Assembly: GCA_000934385.1 (NCBI GenBank)
Contig: KN880529.1
Coordinates: 23,961 to 87,960, forward strand
Reading direction: 5' to 3'
DNA length: 64,000 nt
Source of the DNA: Cylindrobasidium torrendii FP15055 ss-10
Lineage: Eukaryota > Basidiomycota > Agaricomycetes > Agaricales > Physalacriaceae
Part shown: one piece after another, positions 23,258-35,618 of the stretch
Position numbering within the stretch: the first letter of the stretch is position 1
Layout of the letters: every line of letters begins with the position of its first letter
Notes under the pieces: model-generated
Told to the model about the DNA's origin: nothing
What the model saw: only the letters and a program-made list of their open reading frames with translations
Databases searched by the model: none
Program-made: the position numbers and the translations under genes

Positions 23258-26200
23258 TCATGGCTTGAAGTCTTTTGGACCGTCAGATAAAGCGCCCACA
23301 ATGCATTACAACAGACTTACCATCTTCATCCAGGAGCGTGTTCTCATCCAAGCAGGCCTGGATGTACTCGCGAATGACTAGCTGCCTCAACTTTGGTCTA
23401 GTGACGAAGTCAGCATCCATGGAAGACATTCAAGTAATCAAATCCTCACTTAGACGTCAGTTTGATGAGATCAAGGCGCCTTGTGGTATCCCGCTTGTCC
23501 AGCAGAATGTGGGTCAGTTTTGGGTCGTTCATCTCTACAATACGGCCGCCATTCGCCGTGATAAATTCGGCCGTTTCGTCGAATCTGTGGAATGTGTCAA
23601 TCGTGTCAAAAAGAACTGTCGGCCAACCGTACGCGTTATTGATCGCCGTCTCATGTTTGTCCTTGACCTTCATGTTAAGCTTGCGCGCATTCTTTGGAGA
23701 GTCCAGATAGAAGCATAGATGTCGGAAGATGAGTTCGGTGTCATACTCCATCGCTTCATCATTCTCGCCCATCTTCACATCTTCTTTCTCTGGCTGCACC
23801 TCATCCTCCATGTTCTCTTCCTACAGTGCATGTGTAAGGAGTTGAGGGAATGAAGAAGCCATGCTGACCTTCAAATCATCCTTGCTGATAAAATCCATGT
23901 CCTCGCCATCGTCTGTATCGCTGTCATACCCCGGCTGCGACATGGCAACCTTCACAAAGTCGTCCATATCCGGACCATCATTATCGGAATCCGCGCCATA
24001 GTCCTCATCGTCCGTAGCAGAATCATGCCTGGTATCATCTTTAGGCACGTTTAACCACTCTTCCAGCTCCGGGTCCTCCTTCGTCTCTCTCTTCGGTTCG
24101 TCAGACATCGCAGACGGCGATCTTGCCTTCGTTCTGGATGGCCCAGCGGCCTGCGACTCATCGTCCTCATCCCCGCTTTCTTCGTCCTCACCATCATCCG
24201 TCTGATCCATACGATACTCGGCGGTGAGTTGTCTGTCTTCGGTAGCATAGACAAAATAGCGTCTGTTCAGTGGTGCAGGCCTCCCCAGGGCAATCGAATC
24301 CTCTATCCAGTCCGGCGTGATGATATCGGTGGCACCCTTCTTGATGATCATCTTCACATCGTACGCTGCACACAGTCAAAAAGGATATTCGCTGGATATC
24401 CTGAATACGTACGCATGCCTGAGCCCATGAAAACCACCATGACGCCTTGTGGGTTCTTGCCGACGATTTGCTGGTACTTTCCTCCGTTCGCGATGATCTT
24501 GGACTGCATGGCTTTCTTTTCTTGGTCACCGTCTTTAGATTTGGCATTGGGAATGACCACTGGACTTTGGTCAACATATGATTGTATACGAGAAGAACAA
24601 ACACACCGAACTTCATATCCTCGAAAACGTCCGACGAAACCTCAATGTCTTCAACCTTGGGACCTGTGTACTCCATAGTCATCTTAGGCTACCCAGGCGT
24701 GAGTCATGTACAAAAGAGAAGAACGAGGCGAACACTCACTTTGGCCTTCGGCTTCGTCTTCTTCTTGTTAGATTTCGTAGTGAAATCGCTTTCCAGCTTC
24801 CGTTTTGCAACATTCTTCACGCTTTCCATAACGCCCTGGTCCGTCATGCAATCAGCGATAGTCAAGTCTGTTCGTATAGACATGGCGCGGGGAAATCGCA
24901 TTGTGAATCCCATATGATATCCGTCTACACCTGGTTAATGGGAAACCCAGCTACAAAGAGGAATGCTTACCTGACTTGGTAACCTCTGCTGCCTTCACTT
25001 TCAAAATGAAGGAATCTTCTGGTTCGAGGTATAAATCGCCCTTGTCTTCCCGCGAGTGCTTTGGCGACAGTTTGAGGAACGAAGGAGGCTTCTTGTCGTC
25101 CCACTTCTTCCACGGGAGGGAGCGAATCCAGAGGTAGTCGGCATATGTCAATCCCGATCCAATTCGGACGTATGTTCGATATCTGCAGCGAACATCAGTA
25201 TTGCGCCCTTCGACTGCAGTAGCAGAGTAGTACTTCATGTCCAAATCGTCGTCATCCCCGTTTCCTGTTTCGGCGACGGCGCAAACTAGCGTGGACACGG
25301 CACCACCACGCCCTCCGGTTCCGTAGTTACCGCCCACGACCAGCACATCGACGGTTTCACCCATGTTGTCCTAACTTCGCTTCAAAACGGAGGTACACAA
25401 TAAAAGTACAAGTCAGGCATACCATGTACTCAGGCTTGACCTTAATCCAATCCTTGTTTCTGCCGTTCAAAACGTATTTTGAACTGGGATGCTTGATGAC
25501 TAGACCCTCGCCTCGATTCTCCATGATTTCATCCATCTTCGCGCGGATATCTTCCGCTGTGCGCCCTTTGTACTCAATGGTGAATTCAATACGACCTGGA
25601 ATCTCTTTCAGGCAGTGCCTCATGTTCTTCTTGCGAAAAGAGGTTGAGCGGTCGATGAGGGAGCTACCATTGAGGTAAACGATGTCAAAGACTTTGACTG
25701 CATCGAGAGTTCAACAGTGCAAAAAGGTTGTTACAATGTGGACGTACAGCAAGGGCGCGGCATGTTGGCTTTCTTAGTCTTGTCTACGCAAGCGAATGAG
25801 TGAATGTAGACAGGAGAACTAATCGGTTACCTCCAGCAGCAGTCTTGAGGGTACCGAATGGTAGATTGCGTTGTGATATAGGATCCCATACCAACATTTC
25901 ACCATCTAGGATGATACTGTCCCCAGGGTTAGCCTCCTGAAGGGAACCAAAGGAAGAGAGACGCACGAGTCGACACGTTCATCAAAGGCCTTGTCAATGT
26001 ACGGCGTCAAGCTTCCCTCGCCAACATGTTTCCCGTAGAGATAGGTGTATTCCTTGCCTTTCCGCGAGCAGTAGAAATACTCATTGCCGCTCTTGTGAAG
26101 TTGCATGCGTTCTCCGTCGAGCTTCTCCTCGATAAAGAAGTCTTTCTCGCCCATCTCCTTCACCGTCTCTTCAATCTTGCGAGTTGGGCGACTGCAGAGC

Positions 26201-27279
26201 ATTGGGGTGAACGCCTGGAACAGACGGACTGCTTTATTCTGTGACCATGTCAGGACCACACGCCAAAACGAATTGAGTGATAAACTAACATCCGAGTGCA
26301 TACGGAAGTTCGGATCCCAGAGGCCCCAGGCGACCTTTTTGAGGTCGGAACAAGTGTTGTACATATCCTGTGCGTCTGGGTGAAATACAGCCAACACGGT
26401 TGTCTCCTTGACAGAGATGACAAGATCTTAATCGACGTCAGAAACGCATAGTTTGAAATTAGAGCGAAGAGAAGGACCTTTCAAGATTATGCGCGCAAGC
26501 CAGCGCTGGTCATCAGGCGTTGCGCGGTTATACACACGCTTCAGAATTCGCGACTGCACTTCGCTATGTGAAGATGAGATGCAGATTGGATTGACAGCCT
26601 TATGAATCTCACCGTGATCCCATGTGCGAAGCAAGTTCGTCAAGCATATCGTTCACCTCAGCTATTGTCAATGAACTCTCGACGACCGACGACCGCTTGC
26701 TTATAACCTCATGTAGAACGGTGGGGAAGTCGCCAGAGACTTTCTAATATACTATTAGCAGATTCAGAATTTTCAAGGCAACAGATGTCTACATCTTTTT
26801 CCGTAGGCTTCTTCCAGTGAGTCAGTCGCATGGCATCTGGGTCCTTTGGATTGAGAGGGATGAGTTTGATGTAGGTTTTAGCCAGATTCTGCTCTTTCAA
26901 TCCATACACAGCACGTTCGCGATCTTTCTGTATAGGAATCAGGATTGGAGCTGATGTGTGGGTGTATTGCGTCGTACAAATGGCAAAATGAGCCGGAGCA
27001 CAGGATAGAGGTCCATGCCTTTCTGTTCTCTCCAATGCTATTCCAGGGTCAGTATGTTCTAGAGCTGTAGAATAGATTCCATACAGTAAACCAGGCATTA
27101 ATCAACTTCTCTTTCTTGTCACGTTTGCGCTCGTTCTGCAGTTTCTCGAAAAGGCCAGTCAAGATGCTGAATGGCGCTGTCCCTGTGTTCGGCGGTGGGT
27201 TGGGAAGGACCTTGCTGACTGTGGCGTTCGATGGCGACGGGGAGCGTGGAGGCGACGATGGTGCCGGCGTCGCCTGCAT
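23258..27279 (-). CDS. LIG4: DNA ligase IV
   Basis: ATP-dependent ligase of nonhomologous end joining, acting in the nucleus with the XRCC4/Lif1 and XLF partners. Eighteen exons: 27279-27085, 27037-26978, 26927-26793, 26743-26613, 26563-26478, 26426-26290, 26238-25967, 25916-25831, 25783-25748 (36 nt), 25697-25423, 25370-24971, 24930-24740, 24688-24607, 24559-24413, 24365-23869, 23820-23450, 23397-23321 and 23271-23258, giving 1063 residues. The N-terminal domain has DRERAVYGLKE. The active-site lysine is in EEKLDGERMQ; ILDGEMLVWD, GEGLVIKHP and WIKVKPEYM are further ligase motifs. Two BRCT domains close the protein. The linker between them is about 120 residues, very rich in Asp and Glu, longer than in animals; in known LIG4 this linker holds the XRCC4-binding segment. 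Confidence 0.96.
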
Positions 27280-27484
27280 AGTTGGATAGTGGTGGTATCA
27301 AGTCAAGGATGCACGGTCACGCGGTGCCGAATCTGGCACGCGTTATTGGCACGTGTTTGGCTGCCCCGGGCTGCCGTGAGCGCATCAGAGCCATCGGTGA
27401 TCAGCCGAGTTGACCGGACGGCGGACCACCATCTCATCGATATCCTATTCCGCTACAATCTGCATACTACCGCCTATTCTACAA
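27280..27484. promoter_or_regulatory. Divergent promoter LIG4 / Gin4-type kinase
   Basis: Only 205 nt separate the two start codons, so 5' leaders and control elements must be shared. No TATA box seen. Confidence 0.5.
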
Positions 27485-29707
27485 ATGTCTTTCTCCCCGC
27501 CAACATCTTTTTCCAGTCGCGTAGCCCGCCACCGCGACCCCAAGATGGTCGGCCACTGGAAAGTCGGACGGACGATTGGGTCCGGTGCATCTGGTATACG
27601 GCACTCAGTCTGAAGGTGCTTGGTTAACACTACTTCAGGGCGTGTTAAACTCGCTCGACATGCCAAGACTGGGACCATGGCCGCCGTCAAGATTATTCCC
27701 AAGACCGTCCTGTTCTCCCACATGAGCCGCCTGAACGATCTCGAGGAAGAAAATGAACGTACAGAGCTGGCTTTGCAGCGCGAGATTGTGATCATGAAGC
27801 TCATCGACCATCCTAATATCATGAAACTATACGACGTCTACGACACGAGCGAGAAGCTTTTTCTGATACTAGAACACGTACAAGGCGGAGAGCTATTCGA
27901 CTACCTCTGCGATCAAGGGCGTCTCTCGAATTCCGAAGCTTTGGGCTACTTTCAGCAAATTATGTCTGCTGTGGACTATCTGCACTGCTTCAGCATTGTC
28001 CACCGAGACCTGAAACCCGAGAATATTCTGCTCGACGACAAAAAACAAATCCGTCTCGCCGACTTTGGCATGGCTGCCTGGGAGCCCGACCGCCTTCTCG
28101 AAACTTCCTGCGGCAGTCCCCACTATGCCGCCCCCGAAGTTATCAGCGCAATACCCTACGATGGTGCGCCTGCAGATATCTGGTCTTGCGGTGTCATTCT
28201 CTTCGCTATGCTTGCCGGCCGCCTTCCCTTCGACCATCATGATCCTGATGAGCTCCTGCAAGTAATTATGATTGGAGAATTTGAAATGGTTATGGATATC
28301 GACCCCGACGCTCAGGACCTCCTAATGCAGATGCTGGCCAAAGAGATTACAATGCGCATCACCATGGACGATATCCATCGACACCCTTGGTTCGTTTCTC
28401 GAACGCCAAAGATCGAGGACCGTCACCCTGTCGCGCTCTACGATTTCTCCACGCCTCTCCACTCTCGCGACGCAATCGACCTTGAGGCACTGGGCCACTT
28501 GCGAACCCTCTGGCCGAACGATTCGAACGACGAGATAGTCGCGAGCCTTCTCAGCAACGACCGCAACTGGCAGAAGGGTCTATACCAACTACTTGTCGCT
28601 TACCGCGAAAAGGCTCAGAGGCAAATCGCGCAAGCAGAAAGTGCTGCGAGAGAGGAAAGGGAGCAGCAGAAGTTTGAGCGCCGGACAAGACGGGCAGACG
28701 CACGGTACCAGACTCTCGCAGAACCAATGGTGACTCCCTCGCCCTCGTCTCTTCCTCCTCGTGCTAGCCCACCGACACCCCGGCGGGCGCGTCGCGGCTC
28801 ACTTTCGGCCACACCGTCTGACGAGTCGCTCTTCTTCACTCGACCTGGGGCGCCGCGTATCGAACTCCAGTCTCCTTCAGATTCCGAACGTTCCCCAGTC
28901 CGACCACCTCTTGTCGTTCCTGTCCACCAGAACAGCGAAGTGCAGGTATTCTTCAAGCAGGTCGCCGATCGTATCGACGAGCTATACGAACGCACAGAAT
29001 CTAGTCCAACATGTTCGCCTAATATGACCTTGATGCAAGAAATCATGGCTCAAACGACTGGACAGTCCAGCACATCTACACTCAGTTCGATTCGGCCGTT
29101 GACGATATCCCGCCGCAAGAAACGCAACGGGCCAACGGCGCGAGGGTTGGACAAGGAGAACGAGCCAGAGGTGAAGGGATTCATGGTTGTGGAGAAGCCA
29201 CATGTCCGAATCGTTGAACCCACCAAAGGCAAACTGAAGAAGCGCCATACTATCACGAAGAAGAAGAAGGAAAAGAACACCACTGCTGGAATTACCTCGT
29301 CATCTCCAGAAAGCAAGAACAACTGGCTGCCTCAGGTCTTCCGCTTCAAGAACTCGTCTGTCCTTACATTAACCTCGGAGCACGACATGCAGACAACAAG
29401 GAACGAGTGTCGTCGGTTACTCATGGCGGCAAACGTGTCTGTGGCCGAATTGGGTGCAACAGGGATGATACTCAAATGCCGTTTGGAGGAGACAGGCGGA
29501 TTCGGGAAGGTGGGGTTGATGAAGGCGGTGAAGTTCAGGGTGGATGTGAGCTCTGAGGGCGTCCTTGTGCAACATGAAAAGGGATCCATGGACAGCTTCA
29601 AGGAGGTCTGCAAACGACTGCAAAGGGATTGGGTCCTGGATGTTCCGGGCGCGCGAACACCGCTACAGGTTGCGTCGCTACCTGGTCGCGGGGTGCTTGT
29701 GAATTAA
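27485..29707 (+). CDS. Ser/Thr protein kinase, Gin4/Hsl1/Nim1 type
   Basis: Exons 27485-27593 and 27639-29707 give 725 residues. The kinase domain is N-terminal: IGSGASGRV loop across the exon joint, AVKII lysine, VHRDLKPEN catalytic loop, LADFGMA, and a CGSPHYAAPEV activation segment that matches the CAMK/AMPK-related group. The domain ends near residue 270. A Ser/Pro/Arg-rich middle is followed by a basic Lys-rich stretch and a C-terminal alpha/beta segment (about residues 600-720) with weak likeness to a membrane-binding KA1 domain. Fungal kinases of this layout (Gin4, Kcc4, Hsl1, Cdr1/Nim1) link septins and cell size to Wee1 inhibition. Which member it is cannot be told here. Confidence 0.9.
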
Positions 29708-30060
29708 AGCTTTTACAAACTACTTTCATTTTGCGTAGAATTCTGTGGTTTATTGGGTCATCTTTTATACAGCCTATTTACAATGCACATTCCAACCATA
29801 GCCTAGTGATTTGCCTGTTCTGTAAAGAGGCGCACCTACTACCCACCACAATCAAACCGCCGGCCGGTAAGATCAATCGAGCCACGAGACAACTCGGTTC
29901 TCTCTTTTTCTGGTTCCGACAACGAACAACCAACCGAGCCCAACGACGACAGCATAAACGACGGCATTTGCTGCAGCTATTGTTGTGGCTGCGGAGCGCT
30001 ACCTCTGGATCAACATCCCATCGCGTCCATTTCCATAATTTCCCACCTTTCCGGCTCACA
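29708..30060. other. Intergenic, no gene seen
   Basis: Promoter and leader of the forkhead gene. It has an AT-rich 5' half and a CAACGACGA-rich part close to the start codon. Nothing else supported. Confidence 0.5.
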
Positions 30061-32638
30061 ATGAGCGAATCCGACGTCGAACAAATGATCAGCCATCTAG
30101 GCCTCTCGCGCGAAGAATTCAGCAAGCGGCTCCTGCAGATGCGCGAATTTATTGGCCAAGGCTCAGCATCGTTTACCCCACAAGAGACTGGCACTGCCAG
30201 CCGTGGGCGTTCAGCATCGGCATCAAGGACGTCCAAGGCGCGCTCTATGTCCCGCCAGAGCTCGAGGGCCATAATAGACGCGTCTCCGACCCGAGCAGAG
30301 ACGCCTATCAAGGCAGAACCGGTCGAGTCGACGATGCCGGGGACCCGCCAGCGTGACAGCATGGAAATCGTTTTAGAGCAACAACGACGGGCGCGACGCG
30401 ACAAGAGAAGTCACAGGGGGCGCATGCACAATTCATCACCACCGCCAGGCGCGACGCGCAGTGCTGTTGGCGGCAAGAGCGGGGCCGATGGGCAGGGCGC
30501 GTCTTCTTCCCAGGTAAAGGTGAAAGTTGAGGTTCGTGGCTTATCTGCATGTTCTTGACCATTTTCTGATTGCTAATGGCCGCAACAGAGACCACCGTCT
30601 CCTTCCCCACTGACGCCACAACAAAGCAAGTATTACCGAGCCCACACGGCGTCCCAGAGTGCTGTGGCGCGCCAGCCGATCGACCTCACCCAAGCAGATT
30701 CCCCGGAGAAACCAACACCGCCGACGGCATTATTCCAGAATCCACACTATTATCCTCATCGCAAGCCTCATGTGCCGGCATCAGCATTCACTACGCCTGT
30801 GCGCGTCCATAAAGCCATGGGAACAGCTGCAGATAGTAGTCCCGTGATCCCGACGTCTGCTAAGGCCGACGAGCCACCGTACCAGAGCTCACCACTATCA
30901 TCTACACCCCAGCTGGTCTCTTCTCCGCTCTCCGCTGGCTCTCCCCGACCAGTGCCATCAGCGCGCCTGATCCAATCTGTCAGTCTCGAAGGCTTGCCGT
31001 ACACGCTCCCTCCTGGCCCGTACTCGTCTCTCAAACCGGAACTCTCCTACTCTGCCATCCTTGGACGCGCCATCTTGTCCTCCCCCGAACATCGCCTTAC
31101 CCTCCAGGAAATCTACGACTGGATCACGATCGTGTTTCCCTTCTACAAACGGGGCGAAACGACATGGATGAACAGTATTCGGCATGTCCTCAGCACGACC
31201 TCCGTCTTTCGCAAGACTCTTCGCGACCGGTCGCAGGGGCGAACACAGTGGGCCATTTGGGACCAGGACCTCCACATTTTCGAAAATGGCGGCTATCGCA
31301 AACATATTCCAAAGCCCAAAGTATCGAGATGGCATAGCCCGGAGACCACACCTGCTACGAAGCGGGGCCGTAAATCGAATGCGTCGCCTCCTGACGCGCC
31401 ACGGACAGCAAAGAAACGCAGGATAGACTCTTCAGCCCCTGTAGCATCTGGGTCGACGTTGCCTCTAGTTGTTCACCCTGCGCCTATTCACCAGTCGTAC
31501 TACGACCTCTCTGCTCAGCATCTCGAGGAGCAACAACACCAGTCCCATATTAAGGCGACCAAGTACCTCGAAACCAGCTTTCCATCCGCGCCGGCCTCTG
31601 CCCCACCTAGGGCAAGGGTTATCGAAAGCAGGACAGCGCCAGAGAGCGAGTCCGAGGCAGAGGTTGATGTACCTCCTTCGCCTCTTGCGGGCAAAAGCTA
31701 CACACACGCGCCCCTCACCAGACAAGACTCTATACCCAGTTCCGATGCCGTGCCCGAGCTTGTCGAAAACGAAAACGATAGTGCATCGAGTCCGATGGTG
31801 GGCACTAGTGAACTCGATCCAGAGGATCTCGCGAGGGATTCGGGCGTCAACCTGGACCATGCTTTCTCTTCCAACAAAGCCAAGCTGTCGCCTGTTCAAT
31901 TCTGGGGCGAGCCGCCTGCGTCGAGTGACCCTGACCCTCCTTTCGACGACGACCAGCTGGCTCCTGGGATCGAGCTGGAGTTCATTGAAGAGTCTATGTT
32001 TGACAATGACAGTCCCCCGCCGCCGAAGTTGAGGAGAAAGAAGGATAAAACGGACCGGGTACGTCGACAGTCTTTATCATGTGTATTGAAATTGACCTGC
32101 TCCTCTGAAGACGGCCGAGATCACCTCGCATACATGGTCTTCAGCGCTATCGCGGCTGTCTAGTCCTGGCTCTGAAGACGGCGCGCGGCCATCCACTCCG
32201 CCACGGAAATCGGTGTTCGATAGTTCGCCGTTCTCGATGCTGTCGCCTATACGGACACCTATTTCACACAAGGGGCTGCATATGAGTCCGTCGGCGAGCC
32301 TGGCGCATTACAAGAGCAACCTGAACCCACCCCCGAGCTATGACCATCGATTCTGGCTAGAGGATGATGACTACGACCCGTTGAAGACACCGTCGAAGAA
32401 GAAGGTTGTGACAAGCGGGGGAAGTGGTGGAGCGCTGCCTCTCACACCCAGAAAGCTGTTCCCGCTTGCGAGTGATTCGCCTTTCAGGACACCTGGAACG
32501 ACGGGGAGTGTGTTCAAGAGCTTGCTGGATGCAGGGGACAGTCCTATTGGGTTGTTCGGAAAGAACAAGACAAGGATGTTGTATGATAGTCCGGAGGGGT
32601 TCGAGTCGCCGTCACCGAAGAAGACCAAATGGTGGTGA
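30061..32638 (+). CDS. Forkhead transcription factor
   Basis: Exons 30061-30531, 30589-32058 and 32111-32638 give 822 residues. The winged-helix domain lies at about residues 300-395: YSAILGRAILSSPEHRLTL, then EIYDWITIVFPFYKRGETTW, then MNSIRHVLSTTSVFRKTLRD, and a basic wing followed by a Lys/Arg-rich likely nuclear signal (KRGRKS, KKRRID). The long Ser/Pro-rich flanks carry many SP and TP sites, which suggests control by proline-directed kinases. There is no FHA domain, so it is closer to the Hcm1/Sep1 type that drives cell-cycle genes than to Fkh1/2 or Fhl1. That assignment is inference. Confidence 0.92.
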
Positions 32639-33202
32639 TATTATACACTTGCCTTGCCATCCCTTGCTCCTCCATGCGCACGCAGCGCTGTGTGTTTATT
32701 GTGTATTTTTAAAATGACGCTGACGATTTATCTATTTACTTACTGCACGTATTTTGTTTTCTGCTTTCCCCCTCCGTTCCTTTCCTTGATACACCGATCC
32801 ATGCTTGCGCTGCCGTACATTTGTGATACATATATACGCATCCCCATTTTCTTGCTCGCTCGTTGCTACTATGCAGCTTCTTCCCTATATGCCCACATGC
32901 CACGATTATGTTGTTACTTTGTTGTACTCAGGATGTTTGTAGGGCAATGAATCTAACACGCAAGTGTAGACTCATGAATGAGCTGGTCGACTGCAGCAAG
33001 CTATTGCGCCCACAGCCTGGACCATTGACAAAGTTTGCATTTGGATCTGCAAATTTAGGTGTACCACGGAATATGGACGGTCTACAAGGCCTTCGAACAG
33101 ACCTCAGAAAGTCAAAGTGGATTTCCTGGCGAGCACATCACGTGCTCGTGTTACCGACGACGTCACTGACAGTGAGCTGGCTGGATTTGTCCACGAACGA
33201 CC
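32639..33202. other. Intergenic, no gene seen
   Basis: T-rich tract after the forkhead gene (about 32700-32860), with no coding character. The last 100 nt are the leader of the thioesterase gene. Confidence 0.5.
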
Positions 33203-34351
33203 ATGAAGCTTTCTCGACTCTTTGGCGCCTGCTGCACCCTTTTATCTGTTTCTGCACTCGCTGTGAAGTCTCCTCGGCCGCTCGTCATCTGGCATGGTCT
33301 CGGTCCGTTTTGACGTTGTGTGCGTTCCCCAGTTTGTGAGCCGACGACCAGCGCAGGAGATTCTTATGCCTCCGAAGGCATAGTGGAATTCGGGAAGCTC
33401 ATTGAGGAGATACATCCCGGGATATTCATCCATTCGGTGTATATTGTGGACAATAATGATGATGACAGGAAGGCTACTTTCGTGCGTCTTTCTATTTCTC
33501 CGTGACCTCCATCATCCTATACCTTCATGATGTGAACTGCATATTGACATTGATGATAGTATGGAAACATCAACACTCAGCTGGAATTCGTCGCAGAACA
33601 GCTGCAGAATGTCACCGAGCTGGCTGGCGGATTCGACGCCATTGGGTTCTCGCAGGGCGGGCAGTTCCTGCGGGCCTATGTCGAGCGATTCAACGACCCG
33701 CCGATTCACAACCTCATCACGTTTGGCTCTCAACATATGGGTGTATCGGACCTCCCTGCGTGCTCAGCATGGGATTTCCCCTGCAAAGCTGCGCGCAATA
33801 TTGCCCGCGGAGCTGTGTATGGACACTGGGTGCAGAAGAATATTATCATGGTTTGTCCAATCCTTCTTCTCAATACGTTGCCCCACTTAAGAATGCAGGC
33901 CCAGTACTATCGTGACCCAGCACACATGGAGACATACCTTGAAGCGAACCATTTCCTTCCTGACATCAACAACGAGCGCGAGGAGCGCAATGCTACTTAT
34001 GCGGAGAACTTTGTGACGCTGAACGCGCTGGTGTTGATGATATTCGACGAGGACCAGACGGTTGTGCCCAAGGAGAGTGCTTGGTTTGGGAGCGAGGCTG
34101 TCCTGAAGAAGGATGGCTATTTCTCACCCGAGAATCAGCAAGTGCTCGACTCGAATTCGGACATTTCATCAATCGCCCCGACTCTCGTTCATATGCGCCA
34201 GCAACCGTTGTACAAGGAGGATTGGATTGGGCTGAGAACGCTGGACGAGCGAGGTGCGGTGGTCTTTGGGACATGCCATGGTCAACATATGCAGATCAAG
34301 CGCGAGTGTTGGGAGCCACTTGTGAGGAAATGGGTTGGAGGGGTGGAATAG
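33203..34351 (+). CDS. PPT1: Palmitoyl-protein thioesterase 1
   Basis: A lysosomal/vacuolar hydrolase that removes palmitate from cysteines of proteins being degraded. Exons 33203-33302, 33357-33481, 33560-33850 and 33899-34351 give 322 residues. An N-terminal signal peptide (KLSRLFGACCTLLSVSALA) precedes the alpha/beta-hydrolase fold, beginning VIWHGLGDSYASE. The catalytic serine is in GFSQGGQFLRAY, the aspartate in DEDQTVVP and the histidine in CHGQHMQI. Length and motif order match PPT1. No anomaly seen. Confidence 0.95.
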
Positions 34352-35618
34352 AATGGGTTGCCTGAATTAATGTCTCAGTCATGGGCGCCTTGGTGTTCGA
34401 CGACGGGCGTAGGAACAAGTTATCGGAGGCCCCAGAGTTGCGTGTTACACAGTGCCAACAACTTCGACTTCACACTTATCAGCGAAGAATGGCTGGAAGG
34501 CTGTTGTTCAGTAGTGCAATCCTGTTTATCGACCATCATCCTGCCTCTTCAGGATCCCTCTTCAATGGGAAGTGGAAGAATATGCAGCAAAGACAATTGA
34601 AATTACAGATATGTACATGCGACAACGCATGTATACGCGCATTATACACAAAGAGGTGATCTAGAGATGATTAAGGATTAACTGGGCCGACGCAGTTCGT
34701 CGAAAATATAAGCATGCAAGTGGAAGATACAGCACAGGTATGGATACAGTGGAGATGCTACAGAGGTTCCAGACCAATGCTGTCGCAAGAGGAGGGTCAA
34801 GCTACGAGAGAAATCTAGCGTGACTTTCGTGAGTTCGCGAGCACATCGTACGAAGGAGAACGCACCTATACAAACAGGGATCCAGTCCCGGATTTTACAT
34901 GGCAATGCCGACGTTGCACTCTGAGTTATTGGTGTCGTAGAACGAGTGGATCGTGTCCGAGCTAGGGCATTGGCGCAAATGTCGAGGGCGGAAAAACACA
35001 GGCCAAGATAGTCTTTGTAGCCAAGATTTTTTATTGCTATGGCCGCTTTGAGAGGACATTCGAGAGACTGATCTGGGACACGCACCTAGAATCTTTTCCC
35101 TGTTTCCCACTCCTAGAAGGGAGGCGCACACGACCAGGAGGGAGGACAAACTGCGCGAACTTGATGGATTTTCGCCTAGCGCGTTCCATGGTGGTGGTGG
35201 TGGTACAGAGAGAAGGAACTGCACGCGCTTAGTCGGCCGCAGAGTCGCGCGAAAATAGCAGAACGGATGTAGCTCGGCAGACGGCAGAGGCGGGATCGTC
35301 GTCCGGAAACGGTTTTCAGCGGGACCAAAACGCAGGATTCCGCTTGTAGCTGTAGTGAGAGTCCAGCGGTGTCGGTGAGGGCGCATGGAGCATTTTTTTT
35401 CTGTTTGACGATGGGCTCAGCAATGGGTGCTCGAGAAGAAAGAAATTGGCCTGGCCTGAACCAGGTGGTCCAGCTGAAGTAGCGTGCCTAATCAGATGAG
35501 ATAGGCAGCAATAGAAGCTATGATCGATCGGAGCATTGAGGAGAGGCTTGCTTTATATCCTTGCTGCCATGCTCGAATTTAGATATCCGAAATACCCTTC
35601 TCCTTGGTCACAGCCAGG
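34352..35618. other. 1.27-kb intergenic stretch, no supported gene
   Basis: Minus-strand frames at 34678-35085 and 34895-35386 exist, and some GT..AG pairs could be drawn, but no product looks like a protein. An untranslated spliced RNA remains possible. A GGTGGTGGTGGTG repeat lies near 35193. Confidence 0.45.

Noticed and set aside
29778..30404. 208-codon minus-strand frame
   Set aside because: Covers the promoter and opposite strand of the forkhead gene; Arg/Ser-rich shadow.
34895..35386. 163-codon minus-strand frame as a gene
   Set aside because: Low-complexity start, no recognisable domain, and proposed introns do not improve it. Left as an uncertain intergenic stretch.
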